NCBI GenBank assembly: GCA_033064195.1
Contig: JARBJD010000019.1
Coordinates: 372,001-436,000, forward strand
From: Blattamonas nauphoetae
Taxonomy: Eukaryota; Preaxostyla; Oxymonadida
DNA: 64,000 nt
Direction: 5' to 3'
The notes below the pieces were generated by a model that saw only the letters and a list, made by a program, of their open reading frames with translations, was not told the DNA's origin and made no database searches. This document shows, piece by piece, positions 46,851 through 58,452 of the stretch (the first letter of the stretch is position 1; each line of letters begins with the position of its first letter). A program made the position numbers and the translations under genes.

Positions 46851-47137
46851 AGTCTGTGAAAGCGCTTGTTGACTATCATCAGATTGGATAGTGTGTCAAT
46901 ATCACAATATTTGAAGATTCTACGATGGTACGCAAGATATCAGGAAGGAAAATGAATGCACACTCTGGGAGGACTAAATCATTCATATCATCTTAAAAGG
47001 TTCACCAAAAGAACAAGTGCACTTAGAGACATCTTTGATTTACGATTCATTTGAAACATTGAATGATCGACGGGTTTTTCGAGATGGAATAATGGCTAGA
47101 TCACTTTTCATCATTTTTTTTATAATTCTGTCGCGGC
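46851..47137. promoter_or_regulatory. Head-to-head spacer between two genes
   Basis: This stretch holds the unresolved 5' exon(s) of the minus-strand membrane protein and the upstream region of the plus-strand RRM gene at 47138. A T-rich run (CATTTTTTTTATAATTCTG) lies 20-40 bp before the plus-strand ATG. Confidence 0.35.
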
Positions 47138-48211
47138 ATGCTTGACTGGCTTTCGATTCCTGGACCTGTACCTACCCGTTCATCATCAGTGAATACATCG
47201 ACACCTCGTTCTCTGACGGATGCGCCTAATTGTGATCAGCAAATCCAACAACCCAACGTTGTGTCACCCCCAATATCTGAAAAGCCATGGTTGACTTGCG
47301 TGACCTTGAAGAATATTCCAACCAATGTGACGTTCGAAAAGATCTCCCGGCTTCTCTCGCACTTGGGTACAGTTTCAGCAGTTTATCTTCTGTCGCAGCA
47401 AATGTCCAACACTATGCTTTCCCCTCAATCACCAGCTATTCCGTACCAACCGCCTTGTCAGTGGAAAGCGTCAGCTTCAACTGATATCTGCACGGCCGTT
47501 GTTTCATTCGTTGATTCAACAATCACAGAAAACGTGAATATCACGTCTAAATGCCTCCACATTAAAAGGAGGAAGGTGCTGCTGTATCACACGAATGAAT
47601 CGACGTACCTGGCTGCCATTCATGACCCAGCGACGACTCTCCTCCTTCCGCCGCCCCAGACGCGACCCTCTTCTGTTCCGTCCTTCTCACCCATTATCCA
47701 GCAGAAGGATGCTCTGTCTCTTGTTTTGGATGGGATTCCGCGATTCGAAACGCTCCTGTCGGTCCTGTCTCATTTTCCAAGTTTCTCCATCACATCAATC
47801 AAGATCCTTCCAAATACGGAGCGTCAGTGTGATTTTCAGTCGTGTATTTTGGAATTCCCTTCGAAAAACGAACTTGAACGTTGCCATAGACATGTTACTC
47901 GATTTCCACCTTATCCGACAGTGGCAGTCATAAATCCTCCTATTCCTGCGTTTAACCTGGATTTGGTGCCTTCTCCTCCAAGGCTTTCTTTCTTCCCCAC
48001 GCTGGGCCCGCTTTCACAGTCTCAATATTCATCTTCTATTTTTCCGCGCTTTTCATCGGCAGACTCGCTCGAACTTCCGTTCGATGGATTGCGGAGCCAG
48101 TTTGAATTGGCTCTGACACCTCTCCATCTCTCGAGTGGTTTAAACTCATCTCTGTCTGGATCATATTTTCAAACAAGTCCAGATCCATATTTCTCTTTAA
48201 GTTTGTGGTGA
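47138..48211 (+). CDS. RRM-like RNA-binding protein
   Basis: One exon from the ATG at 47138 gives 357 residues. After a Ser/Pro-rich leader, residues about 52-85 read LTCVTLKNIPTNVTFEKISR and LLSHLGTVSAVYLL, the beta1-alpha1-beta2 pattern of an RNA recognition motif with VTLKNIP as RNP2. TAVVSFVDSTITENV may be the RNP1 strand region after an insertion. A second, weaker copy starts at about 192 with LVLDGIPRFETLLSVLSHFP and continues QSCILEFPSKNELERC. The C-terminal part is Ser/Pro/Leu-rich. Aromatic RNP1 residues are mostly missing, so RNA binding may be non-canonical. The fold call is from pattern only. Confidence 0.6.
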   Translation: MLDWLSIPGPVPTRSSSVNTSTPRSLTDAPNCDQQIQQPNVVSPPISEKPWLTCVTLKNIPTNVTFEKISRLLSHLGTVSAVYLLSQQMSNTMLSPQSPAIPYQPPCQWKASASTDICTAVVSFVDSTITENVNITSKCLHIKRRKVLLYHTNESTYLAAIHDPATTLLLPPPQTRPSSVPSFSPIIQQKDALSLVLDGIPRFETLLSVLSHFPSFSITSIKILPNTERQCDFQSCILEFPSKNELERCHRHVTRFPPYPTVAVINPPIPAFNLDLVPSPPRLSFFPTLGPLSQSQYSSSIFPRFSSADSLELPFDGLRSQFELALTPLHLSSGLNSSLSGSYFQTSPDPYFSLSLW

Positions 48212-48290
48212 TTCCTCTTGTATATTATTCATAACAGTCTTTTCCACTTGTTCAACCTGTTTTAGCAATTCATACAATTGTTGGTGTACT

Positions 48291-49024
48291 CAGCCACGGA
48301 CAAAAGTTTGCGGGCACCAAGGTCTGCATTTATGAACAGGTGATTTTTTCTCATTTTTTCTTAAACACTTCACCCCTTTGAAAGACAGCAATTTTTCAAA
48401 TATAAAACTAAAATAGTGTGGTGAAGTGAAAATCGAGCTGCTCGACTGATCTGCCCTGGGAGGCACATCCGATCGCGGCCATCAAGAAATGTCTCCTCTT
48501 CCGAGGAGAGGAGATGTGATGTGTATAGTCTGTTCCTCCAGTGAGAACCGATTGGTTCCTCTCCTTACTGAGATCCTGGAGGATCTGTGATGAAAAAGTG
48601 CATTTCCTTTCTTCCTCATCTCTCTTCAGCTCACGGTGTAACTCTACCAAACGATCTGTCTGACTCAAATAAAGATATTTCTTTCTTCATCTCACGAACA
48701 CTGACATGCCGTAGAGATTTCGAGATCCGATGAAGTTCGTATGTATTCAAATCTTCCACATTTGTCAGCACCGCGCCGGATAGGGGCATAATCAGCATTC
48801 TCACGACAAGTTAGAGGTAGGTAAGAGAGTTGCACTTTCATCAGGATCTCCAGGAAGAAAGGAAATACTCCCTATCTATACATCATCTCCTCGGAAGACT
48901 ATTTTAGTTTTATATTTGAAAAATTGCTGTCTTTCAAAGGGGTGAAGTGTTTAAGAAAAAATGAGAAAAAATCACCTGTTCATAAATGCAGACCTTGGTG
49001 CCCGTAAACTTTTGTCCGTGGCTG
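48291..49024. mobile_element. Tc1-like MITE, young copy
   Basis: Two 127-bp inverted arms (48291-48417 and 48898-49024) differ at a single base. The end sequence CAGCCACGGACAAAAGTTT resembles the common Tc1 terminus CAG-x5-GG-C-CAAAAGTTT. ACT occurs on both sides (48288-48290 and 49025-49027) and may be a target duplication, although Tc1 elements normally duplicate TA. The 480-bp interior encodes no transposase; a minus-strand frame at 48668-48408 is short and unrecognised. The near-identity of the arms implies recent insertion or amplification. Confidence 0.85.
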
Positions 49025-49475
49025 ACTCTCCACAAGGTCTCACTGTTTCAGACTCTTGGAACGCTGTCGTGGATCACTTGGTTCTTATAGTTCTTTCGAG
49101 ATCGGTCTGAGATGTGGCTTCATGTAATCAACCATCGAAGAAGCTGAAAAAAAAGTGGCACGACGATTGATATCGTTTTGTTGTGTTGGATCACTGATTC
49201 TGACACATAGTCAAGAGAAAAGTCCAAAATTTCACCTCAAAACGTAGATAATCGTGTCAAAAACAGTCCATATCCAAGACAGGACACAAAACGATGAAAA
49301 AAAGATCACAATTCGGTCAGTGACTCACATTCATTCCAGTATCTCGTTCATCATCGTTCACAAACACCATTTCATTAATCCCTTCAAGATATCTTGCACG
49401 GATGAGAAAGGGAGACAAAGAACGACCTCAGAACTAAATTATCATGGCTTGATCACTCACAACAGTTACGCTCTC

Positions 49476-50396
49476 ATGACATCAACACCTCGTTCGAGCC
49501 CTCCCCCACGAAAGAAAAAACGCATTTCTCATGATGATTATTCCAGCGACAGCGATTCAGACCTGGTTGGATTCATTGACGATGATCCTCAATCACAAAG
49601 CCATCATCACAGAACACACAGAAGACCCGACAAAAACCCCGGAAATCTTTGGCTTTCTCGACGTGATGCGTCATCTGATGACGAGAAACCAAAGAAGAAG
49701 AAGAAAAAGTCAACCGACGTAAATGCCAGTGACTCGTCGTCAAGTCCTCGAGAAATTGATGAAAGTGATGATTCTTTCGTTGGTTCATATTCTTCTTCTG
49801 GATTTGGATCGTCGTCCAGTTCATCTGAACATCTCTCAGATCTGGGAACGCACACACTTCCACGTGATCGCTCACGACATCATCGCTCGTTAAACTCTCT
49901 TCAACGGAAGAAAGATCGGCGGAATCATGTTTCTGGACAACGTGCAACTGTCTTCCACACCGATGGAAGACAAATATGTTGGTATGACGAAAGATGCTAC
50001 CGTAACAATCCACAGCACTTTATCGATTTTGCACACCCAAAAAGAGATGAAGCCAAAGCTCTGCAACTCCAGTTGGACGCCCAGTCAGCTCAACTGAGGG
50101 CACATCAAATTCAAACACCTCCTCAATCTCATCCACTCATCCATCCCCAATCGGGAACTACAACTCCTCCTCGTTCTCCAACTCCTGTTGAATCGGAACA
50201 AAATGATTTATTATCCGCCATAGATCACGTCGCTCCCAAAACACCACCACAGCTCCATTCCAAACTGAACGATCAAACCTCTAATTCTGAACAAACTGTG
50301 TCTTTACAACCCTCGACACTACGCAGCTACTTTTCATCATCCAATCAAACCAAAAAGAATGACTCTGAGAGGGTTTCCTTTCTCTCGGATTCTTGA
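49476..50396 (+). CDS. PBZ (poly-ADP-ribose-binding) zinc-finger protein
   Basis: From the ATG at 49476 the frame gives 306 residues. The frame is open further upstream to 49254 but that part lacks coding character, and MTSTPRSSPPPRKKKR is a plausible N terminus. The first 150 residues are Ser/Asp/Lys-rich and disordered with SDSDSDLVGFIDDD. Residues about 165-192 hold ICWYDERCYRNNPQHFIDFA and HP, which fits the PBZ consensus C-x-Y-x3-C-Y-R-x-N-P-x-H-x4-(F)-x-H exactly. PBZ fingers bind poly(ADP-ribose) in DNA-damage and checkpoint proteins such as APLF and CHFR. The remaining 115 residues are Gln/Pro/Thr-rich; near the C terminus PSTLRSYF looks like a Gln-less PCNA-binding box, which is inference. 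No FHA domain is present, unlike APLF. Confidence 0.85.
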   Translation: MTSTPRSSPPPRKKKRISHDDYSSDSDSDLVGFIDDDPQSQSHHHRTHRRPDKNPGNLWLSRRDASSDDEKPKKKKKKSTDVNASDSSSSPREIDESDDSFVGSYSSSGFGSSSSSSEHLSDLGTHTLPRDRSRHHRSLNSLQRKKDRRNHVSGQRATVFHTDGRQICWYDERCYRNNPQHFIDFAHPKRDEAKALQLQLDAQSAQLRAHQIQTPPQSHPLIHPQSGTTTPPRSPTPVESEQNDLLSAIDHVAPKTPPQLHSKLNDQTSNSEQTVSLQPSTLRSYFSSSNQTKKNDSERVSFLSDS

Positions 50397-50832
50397 ATCC
50401 CTCTGGACGCGATATCTCGTGTTTGCCCGAAACCAATTTTTTTGAGCTCGTGATTGAATAATGCTTTCTTCATGATTTTCATTATTTGTGCTTCGTGTCA
50501 CCCCAATAGTCCGTTCAGACAATTCCACAAAATTCTCGGATCCACTTCGAGATTGTCATGATTCTTCATCCCAAACTCTGCATTTTGGAATTGACATATC
50601 GAACAGATCGAATTCAAGAGTTCAATCGTTGTTCTCACTTGAATCACGGCATTTGGGGTGTGTTTCGTTGAACGCCTCCTTTCCTCATTCTGTGCACTCA
50701 AAAGTGAGAATTCCGATCCCTCATGTTCATTCTAAGTGTCAATTAATATTTGAGCTTTCAAGTTAAGAAAAGTTCAGGGGGGTTAATTTGTGGCAATATG
50801 GTTGCTTTTTTATGAAGGTTTGATCAAAGAAC
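50397..50832. other. Intergenic spacer, nothing supported
   Basis: About 436 bp between two plus-strand genes. A 92-codon open frame at 50488-50766 has no recognisable feature; I treat it as chance. Confidence 0.4.
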
Positions 50833-52151
50833 ATGGACTATGAACCCTTTGATCCATCAAAAATAGACCCTCGTGTCATTCTATTTATTGCGTCTTGCCC
50901 TAGTATCCATTTCTTTTTTCGTACCTCTCACTCTAGATGTGTATGGACGAACTTTCTTTCCGTACAGAATTATCGCTGGATGCGACTTTGCATGCTTGCT
51001 TCTTGTGACACGAGACATTTTCACCTCATTCTCTCGTCATTCTCATGCCCTTCGCACAAAGAAACTTGTTTTCTGCTCGTTTCTCTCCCTCTTCCTCTTC
51101 ATCCGAACGATCTGCTACCTTGTCCCATTTCCATTCAACGGGTTCACATGCGAACTGTTCACCCAACAACTTCCTCATTTTATTCTATGTTTGTCGTGGA
51201 TCGCGATGTCTCTTTGGCTCTCGTCTGCTCTCTTCACTGTTGAGGAGGCACCTTCGTCCAAACGAAAGCATTTGGCCTTTATCCTACTTGCTGTCCTCAT
51301 TGCTATCGAATTTGTTGTCACGTTGACTTTTACCATACTTGCTTCGGTCTGAATTCTTCTCGTTTTGATCTGTCCTGCTTTTGGGGAATATTTTATCCGC
51401 AGGCAGATATAACCTGGGCCAAAAGCGGTATTCCACCGACTGTCATAACAAATTGCGTTCTTTATTGCACAATCCTAATTTCAATCTCAATTTTTACCTT
51501 CCAGGTTTGTTTCTTTTATCTGTCCATTGATTGCATTTTCTTTCTATTTTTTTCATCGGTTTTCATCGTCTTCTGTATTCTTTTGTACTCTTATCTTCAT
51601 TCTCTAGCTTCTTCGTCTCTCGTGCTCGGTTCTTCTTCCACATGGTCTTCTGATCCAAATCCGTGTTCTGGCGATTCTCTGCGTTGTGATGTTCATCGTC
51701 TATTTTCTCCGAACACTCTATTCGATCTTAAGGTCTGCTCTTTCTCCAAATCCATCTCTCCACAATCAGGATCTCACAGACAAACCCTTTCCAGACTCAT
51801 TTTGTATCCTCCGTCGTCAGTTGCATCGAAACTGGAGATTGGTATCCGCTGATTGTTTATTCACTCATTCTGGAACTCTTCCGAACCATCAACCACAGCC
51901 AGAAACACACAACTATGTACGTGTCTTTCCAGGCAATTTGGGAGTTCTTGCCGACTGTTCTGCTCATCGTGATGTTGTTCATTCTCCGATGTTCGCCTAA
52001 ACGCCGGAAAAATAAGAAGAAAATCACGATCAAAGCAATTCCTCAAGAATACGAAGAAATCTCCGACACTGAACCTCCTAAACCCAAAAGGAGGAAGAAA
52101 CCAAAACGCAGCCACGATGCGACCGTTTACGAGCAGTTTCCACTGAACTGA
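50833..52151 (+). CDS. Seven-TM-like membrane protein, five exons
   Basis: Exons 50833-50872, 50904-51346, 51403-51504, 51608-51732 and 51770-52151 (introns of 31, 56, 103 and 37 nt) join in frame into 363 residues. About seven hydrophobic helices are seen: near LSISFFVPLTLDV, GCDFACLLLVTRDIF, FCSFLSLFLFIRTICYLVPF, ILCLSWIAMSLWLSSALF, FILLAVLIAIEFVVTL, YCTILISISIFTFQLLRL with RVLAILCVVMFIVYFLRTL, and FLPTVLLIVMLFIL. The C terminus is a basic tail (SPKRRKNKKK) followed by an acidic patch and KPKRRKKPKR. Topology and the Arg in the third helix are reminiscent of the GPR137/TOM1 group, but identity is too low to claim this from reading. It probably sits in an internal membrane. Confidence 0.8.
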
Positions 52152-52574
52152 CAGCAGGCAACGCTCAAGACGAATCCATCCTATCAATATCTATTCTCTG
52201 CCTCGATTATCTTGTTTCTCGCGATGTTTTCTGTGTGTAGTTTTATCTGTCAACTATTCTTCTGTTCTTCGAAACATTTCAAAATGTCTTTTTCTGACCG
52301 TGTTTGTCTTGCTATCAGAAGAGAATCTGGTCTGAATTTTCTCAATACTGCATTAAAGGCCAGTAAAGCCATGTAAACATTGATTCTGTGAACGGACATG
52401 CATGGCTTGCATGTGGAGAGACTCTTCGTGGGATCAATGTGTTGTGAACACACTGTCCCACATACAGTCGGAAAAATCTTCATAGATTGGAGAAAAAAGA
52501 TCATTGAATATATGAAATTCTTTGAACGAAGAACAGATATTGCCAGAAAGAGTGAAGATCTTGGAAAAAAATCT

Positions 52575-52795
52575 TCATCCAGTTGTTTGTTCTTCGGTCT
52601 TGTCGACATGAACGTACAGACTAGAATCTCCCTCTGTTGGAACAGCTGGCTTTTCTTTGTTCAGTGTCTAAAGTGAGACGAACGATGAGCTCAGAGGGTG
52701 AACAAGACCGAGAGGAGAGATTTACAGAGATCTTCAAGGACAGGGTCAATGGGAAGTTCATCGGACGGAGCTGAAGCATGACTTGGTTGAGACAT
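52575..52795 (-). CDS. Possible 59-residue acidic protein, two exons
   Basis: From the ATG at 52795, exon 52795-52709 and exon 52667-52575 join over a 41-nt GT-AG intron into 59 residues: an N-terminal Ser/Pro part, then ELPIDPVLEDLCKSLLS, then TLNKEKPAVPTEGDSSLYVH and an acidic end. It is too short for any family call. The alternative reading is a 119-codon frame starting at 52609 (MSTRPKNKQLDEDFF), which overlaps it. Either could be chance. Confidence 0.35.
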
Positions 52796-52969
52796 TTTGT
52801 GGATATAACACGACACAATTGTTTTGAAAATGATCAAACCAGAACTGGATTTGTCTATCGATGAGAATAAATAGGACACAACGAAGTCGAATATAAAAAT
52901 AATCAAAAATCGTCCAAAATCAAAACAACAAAGATAATGAACAGAAGGACAGTGATAGAAAGAAAAAAA

Positions 52970-55900
52970 TCAAGATTTGTGGTTCTTGGCTTTTCTTCGT
53001 GAAGTCGCATCTGAATCGCTTTCAGATTGAGAATCAGACGAAGCAGATCCATACGAAGATGAATCAGAGCCGCTTTCGCTCCCATAGTCGCTGTCAGAAT
53101 ATTCCGACCCATAATACGATCCCGACGACGAGGTGTAGTACGAAGACGACGAATCCGAGTCCGAGTTCTCGCTGTCACACGACTCAGACCCTGTCTCCTC
53201 TTGGATCGACGGTGTGTTCGAGAATGCCCCTCGAATTGGTCCATTTTGCCTCCAACCACCCATCTGGTACGATTGCATCATCCGCTGGTGCATCAGCAGC
53301 TGTGACATCGGTTGTCTGGACACCATTGGGAAAGAGGGCTGTGCCAGAAGTGGCTGGGATGGCCTGCCAGCGAACATTGAGTTCGCACCTGTGATGGTCG
53401 GGCGAGACGAGCGCTGACTGCTGGCGGGGTTGATGGGACGAGGGGGAAGGAAGTATGAGTTTGGTGGGAACATGGATGGGTCGATCTGCCGCTGCTGCGC
53501 CATTTGGAGGTTCCTGCTCTCCTCGTGCTTGCGAAGGCGTTCGGCAAGCTCCATCACTGATCGTTTCTCAATCTCCTTCCATTTCCGTTCTTCCTCTTCC
53601 TTCTTCTTGACGTCGTCATTCGACGCATTCAGCACAGAACGTGTTTCCTTGTCTGTTTCAGAGCGAAACGTGTCTTTCCGGCGATGGCTGCGTCGAGAGG
53701 TGTTCCCATCCTTCTTCCGAGACGATCGCTTGGTTCGTTTGGAGTGCTTCTTCCCAAAATCATGGGTGGTCTCTTCAGTGACTGGGGTGGTGAGCGGGTT
53801 GAGAGGAGGGATGGATGGCTGAAGTCCTCGTTCTTTTGGTGTTTTGGGGTCGGTGCTGTCCTGCTGTCTGTCTCGTTCTTCCTCGTTCGGTTTGATGTCT
53901 GGGTCGTGTTTGTCTGGTTGTTTCGAATCTTTGGTTCTGCTTCCTTTGCTCGGTGGACGCTTTTTAGCATCCTCGGATTGAATAATGATGACTTGTTTCT
54001 CCTCCCTTTCCAATCCCTCTGCCTTGTCGAGTGAGTTCGTCGGGGTGATGTCTGCATCCCTCCCTTTCTCCACACTCTCCTGTGCCTCTTCTGTCTTTTC
54101 TTGGAAGCGTTTTTCATCCTCTTCCATTTGTTGTCGTCTTTTTGCATATTTCCGCTTCCGCTCGTCGTTCTTCATCCGCTCCTTCTCTTCGTACTCCCGC
54201 GTCTGTCTATCCCCTTCTTCTTTCCGTTTGCGCTCATCTTCCTCTTTCTTGTTTCTCTCCTCTTCCTCCTTTCTTCGATGTTCCTTCTCCGCTTCTTCGT
54301 TTTGTTTTTCCTCCTCCTGCTGCCTTTTCTGTTTCTCTTCTTTTTCTTCTTCATCTTTTTCAACTCGCCTTTCCTCTTCCATCTTCTTTTGCTTTGGTTC
54401 AGACTTTTCCTTTATCTTCCTCTCCTCTTCCTCTGCCTGCCGTTTCTGTTCGTCCTCCTTTTCTTCTTTCCTTTTTCGCTTTTCTTCTTCCTTCCTGAGA
54501 GTTTCAGCCTCTTCTTCTTTCTTTCTCTTCTCCTCTTCTTCTTGCCTCTTTTTCTCTTCTTTTTCTCTCTTCTTTCTTAAATCTTTCTCTTCTTTCCGTC
54601 TTTTCTCGTCTTCCTTCTGTTTCTTTTCTTCCTCTTCTTTTGCTTTCTTCTCTTCCTCTTCTTTTGTTTTCTTCTCTTCTTCTTGCTTCCTTTTCTCTCT
54701 CAGTTCTTCTTCTTTTGCTTTCTTCTCTTCTTCTTCTTTCTTTCTCTTCTCCTCTTCTTCTTGCCTCTTTTTCTCTTCTTTTTCTTTATTCTCTCTCAGT
54801 TCTTCTTCTTCTCTTGTTCGCTCTTCTTCTTTCTTTCTTTTCTCTTCCTCTTCTTTTGTTTTCTTCTCTTCTTCTTTCCGTCTATTCTCCTCTTCTTTCT
54901 GCTTCTTCTTTTCTTCTTCTCTCTGTTTCTTTTCTTCCTCTTCTTTTGCTTTCTTCTCTGCCTCTTCTTTCGCTTTCTTCTCTTCTTCTTGCTTCCTTTT
55001 CTCTCTCAGTTCTTCTTCTTTTGCTTTCTGTTGTTCTTCTTTCCTTCTCTTCCTCACTTCTTGTAACCTCTCTTCCTCTTCTTCTTTCTTTCTTTTCTCG
55101 TCTGCTCTCTTTCTTTTCTCCTCTTCTTCTTGTCTCTTTTTCTCTTCTTTTTCTCTCAGTTCTTCCTCTTCTTTTGCTTTCTTCTCTTCTTCTTTGTGTC
55201 GTCTCTCTTCTTTTTCATCTTCTTCTTTCTTTCTCTTCTCCTCTTCTTCCTCAACTTTTCTTCGTTTCTTCTCTTCCCTGCTTTTCTCACGTATGATCCT
55301 TTCTTCCTCCTTCTCTCTTTCTGCTTCTTCCTCCCTTCTGTTGCGAACCGTCTGGTCATTTTGTTCTTTTTCTTTTTCTTCATCCATTGTTGCCTCCTCC
55401 CCTTCTCTCACTGATTTTTCAACTTCAAAATCTTTCTGTTTGCTAAGTATCCCCTCTTCCTCTCTTTTGCCTTCATTCTCCTTCCACTGTTCTTCACCGC
55501 TTGTGTCTCCTGTCTCGGTCTGCTCCAAGCTTGTTCCATCCTTCAGTTCATCCCGGGCAACGTTCTCTTTATCTTCTTCTCCTTCCTCTTCGCTCTGTCG
55601 ATCAACTAAACCATCCACCTTGTTCTCCATTTCAGCTTTGTTGTCATCGTTGTCTGTGATTGCCTCTCTCATGACCACTCCACTCCCGTCTGCTTCGCTG
55701 AGCGAGTCAATCAGAGGTGATGTTTGATCTGGTTGGTTCTTTTGAGCAAGTTGGTCTTCCTCTTCCTGACGCTTCTTTTCTTCTTCATCCTTCCTGAGTC
55801 GTTTTTCCTCTGCCTTTTCGCGTGCAATTCGTTCTTCTTCTTCCCTTTGCAGGCGCTCTTGTTCTTCTTGTCGCATTCGCTCTTCCTCCTGTTTCAAACG

Positions 55901-58179
55901 TGCCTCTTCTTCTGCCTTTTCCTTTTCCATTCTTACGTCCTCTTGTCTTTGCTGTTCCTCTCGTTCTTTTCTCAGGCGTTCCTCTTCTTTCTTTCGGAGG
56001 CGTTCTCCTTCCTCCTCCTTCCTTCTTCTCTCCTCTTCTTCCTGTTTCAGTCTCTCTTCCTCCTCTCGTCTCAATCTTGCCTCTTCTTCTGCTTTCCTGG
56101 CTTGTAGTTCTTGTTCCGCTTTCTCTCGAGCACGTTTCTCTTCCTCCTCTTTCTTCTCCTTCGCTTCTTTCTTCCTCTCTTTCTCACGTTCCTTCTTTTC
56201 CTTCTCTTCTCTCTCTTTCGTCTTCCTGTCCTGTTCCTTTTTCACCCTTTCTTCTTCTTCTTCCATCTTCTCTCGTTCTATCCTTTCTTCTTCTTCCACC
56301 TTCTCTCGTTCCATCCTCTCTTCCTCTTCCTTCTGCCGTTTAGCTTGTTCCTTTCGGAGTCGATTCTCTTCCTTCATCCTTTCTTCCTCTTTCTTCTTCC
56401 GTTCAGCTTGTTCCTTTCGTCGATCTTCTTCCTTCAGTTTCTCTTCCTCCTCCTCTTTCTTCTGTTTCTCCTCTTTCTCTCTTTTGATTCGTGCCTTGTT
56501 CCTCTCCCTCTCCTTCCTTTCTTCTTCCTCCTTTCTCTGTTTGTCTTCTCTGGCAACACGTTCCTTCTCCTCTTTCTCTTTCTGCTTCGCCTCCTCTTCC
56601 CTTTTGATTCGGTCTGCTTCTTTCTTCGCATTCTCCTCTTTCCTCTTCCTTTTCTGTTCTTCTTCCTTTTTTTGTTGTTTTCCTCTTTCTTCATCCAGCA
56701 TTCTTGCTTTGTCATCATCTTCTCGTGTTTTCTTTTCCACTTCGTCTGTCCTTTTCTTCTTGTCTGTGTTTATATTTTGATCTTGTTTCTGAGGAGACTT
56801 CGTGTGAGATTCGGCCTTCTTAACACGATCTTTCCCTGTGCTGTTGCTTCTTGTTTTATTTTTTGGTTTTGAGGGAGTGTCTTTCACGCCGCATTTCTCA
56901 GATTGTTTGGTTTTAGTCTGAACTGGCACGCTTGTCCTCAAAAGTGTACTACTCAAACTGTCCACGTCGTCTCGTTTAAATGACGTGTCTAAATCATCGC
57001 TCTTTCCTTCGCTGTGCGACGATAAAGATCCTTTCCGAGATTGTGGATTTCTACTTACTTTTCTTTTATTTTGCTTGGAAGATGACGTCAGATTGGCATG
57101 TGGAAGTTTAATCGGAGATTTTCGGGGAATAATAGAGACATTTTCAGATGTTTTGGGCCGGTTTATCGAACCCTTCGGTGTGGATGAACTGTCTCCCGGA
57201 GAGGGATTCTGAGGAGATGAGGGAGATGTTGGTGGTCGATTTGGCCCTTTTCCGTCAACTTTCTTCGGAGTTATGTGTGAATCCTGTGATTTCGGTGAAT
57301 CGCTTTCGGGATTCTCGTCCCGTTGCGAGTTGGAAGAACGGTTCTTGTTTTTATTGGGAGGCGATATTTGTTGTGATTGTCTGGAAATAGTCCTTGATTT
57401 CTGAGGGGATTCTTTGGACCATACTGGGATTGAGTGGATGGGGGAGATCGACTTCCCTTGACGAGGTTTCGGATTAAGATGTCCAGTGCGTGCGTGGTCA
57501 ATGATAAAATCATCTTGGAGAAGTCGTTCTATCATCTTATTTTTGAGATGAGCACGCGATTCGTCAGTGTCTGGTCGGTCATTTCGACTCGGCGGCCGTA
57601 CGAGAAGACGTGCCATCGAACTGTTGTGAGACATGCTGAGACGATACTGGGGAAGAAGATACGGCGATTTTTCGGCATCTATCTTTGATGGTGATTTGCT
57701 GTTGGCATGTGAGCGCGAAACAGCTTGGCCGCCCGGTGACCGCGTAATTGAGCCTCGATGTTTGTCTGAGACGCTGACAGGAAGTGCTACCATCGACTTT
57801 GAGTGAAAAGACTGTTCTGTAACAGAAAATGACCTTATCTTTGTCAAGGTGGGCTCACGATAAGTTGGGTTGTCCGATTGTTCGAGAAAGGGAACGTTAT
57901 CACGTGATTTCGGTGTTTCCGTATGGGTGTAGAGTGGATGACTGATTGTGGAATTGAGATTAAATGAGTCAATTTGACGTGAGTGACTTGGAGAAAATGG
58001 TTGTCTGGTAATTGACGAATGGGATTGGCTACGGCATCTGGTTCCCCCAGATGCGTCTTCAGGTGATGAATACAGACTTGGGAGATCTTGAAGGACATAT
58101 AAAAGTTAGAAGATGAGAAAACATGAGGTTTCAAACAAGACGATGAGGTCTGGTGAAATGACGGTTGGGAGTCGTGCAT
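52970..58179 (-). CDS. Giant E/K/R-rich coiled-coil protein
   Basis: Exon 58179-58137 and exon 58086-52970 join over a 50-nt intron (58136-58087) into 1719 residues, starting MHDSQPSFHQTSSS. Residues 1-460 are basic, Ser/Pro-rich and disordered. About 460-1390 are almost pure Glu, Lys, Arg and Gln with heptad-compatible spacing, interrupted once near 780-860 by an acidic Asp/Glu/Ser/Thr segment (SLSEADGSGVVMREAITDND). The last 200 residues are Pro/Gln/Met-rich (MFPPNSYFLPPRPINP) and end in a Ser/Tyr/Asp/Glu tail (SSSSYYTSSSGSYYGSEYSD). No catalytic domain is present. Such proteins usually form long rods or phase-separated scaffolds. Part of the coil (55806-55989) is identical in DNA to the RhoGEF gene at 3009-10390. 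It is transcribed away from the RABL6-like gene. Confidence 0.75.
55806..55989 (-). repeat. 184-bp tract identical to 7533-7716
   Basis: Partner of the tract in the RhoGEF gene, same orientation, offset 48,273 bp. Similarity continues on one side to about 56130 (QEEEERLKQEEE region) at lower identity, so the identical core sits inside an older duplicated segment. Confidence 0.85.
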
Positions 58180-58452
58180 TTGCGGAAAACAAAAACTGAA
58201 ACGATGTATTCACAGCTGCCTTGAACAGGCAAGCTGATAAATTCTAAAACGAAAGAAAGTTAATTTGATCCTGCCATGATTTCACATTCGCTTGTGAACC
58301 TCTTGAGTCTACAAAAATACTGTGAAAACGAGATTCTGCATTGAAGAAATGATGTATATCCAATAAAATTGAATCAATCAATCCTCCGAATGTTAGTTAC
58401 TCAGAAGAATCTTGATCAACCCGCAACAAACACTTTTTCTTTATTCTCCCTC
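58180..58452. promoter_or_regulatory. Shared upstream region of two coiled-coil genes
   Basis: About 273 bp separate the ATG at 58179 (minus) and the preferred ATG at 58453 (plus). Both 5' untranslated regions and promoters must lie here. Another in-frame ATG for the plus gene is at 58390. No consensus element stands out. Confidence 0.4.

Noticed and set aside
49254-49475. Upstream 74 codons as the N terminus of the PBZ protein
   Set aside because: The stretch is low in coding character and an ATG with a typical basic leader follows at 49476.
53985-56872. Long plus-strand Ser/Phe/Leu-rich frames, up to 580 codons
   Set aside because: Antisense of the E/K/R coiled-coil gene at 52970-58179, same reasoning.
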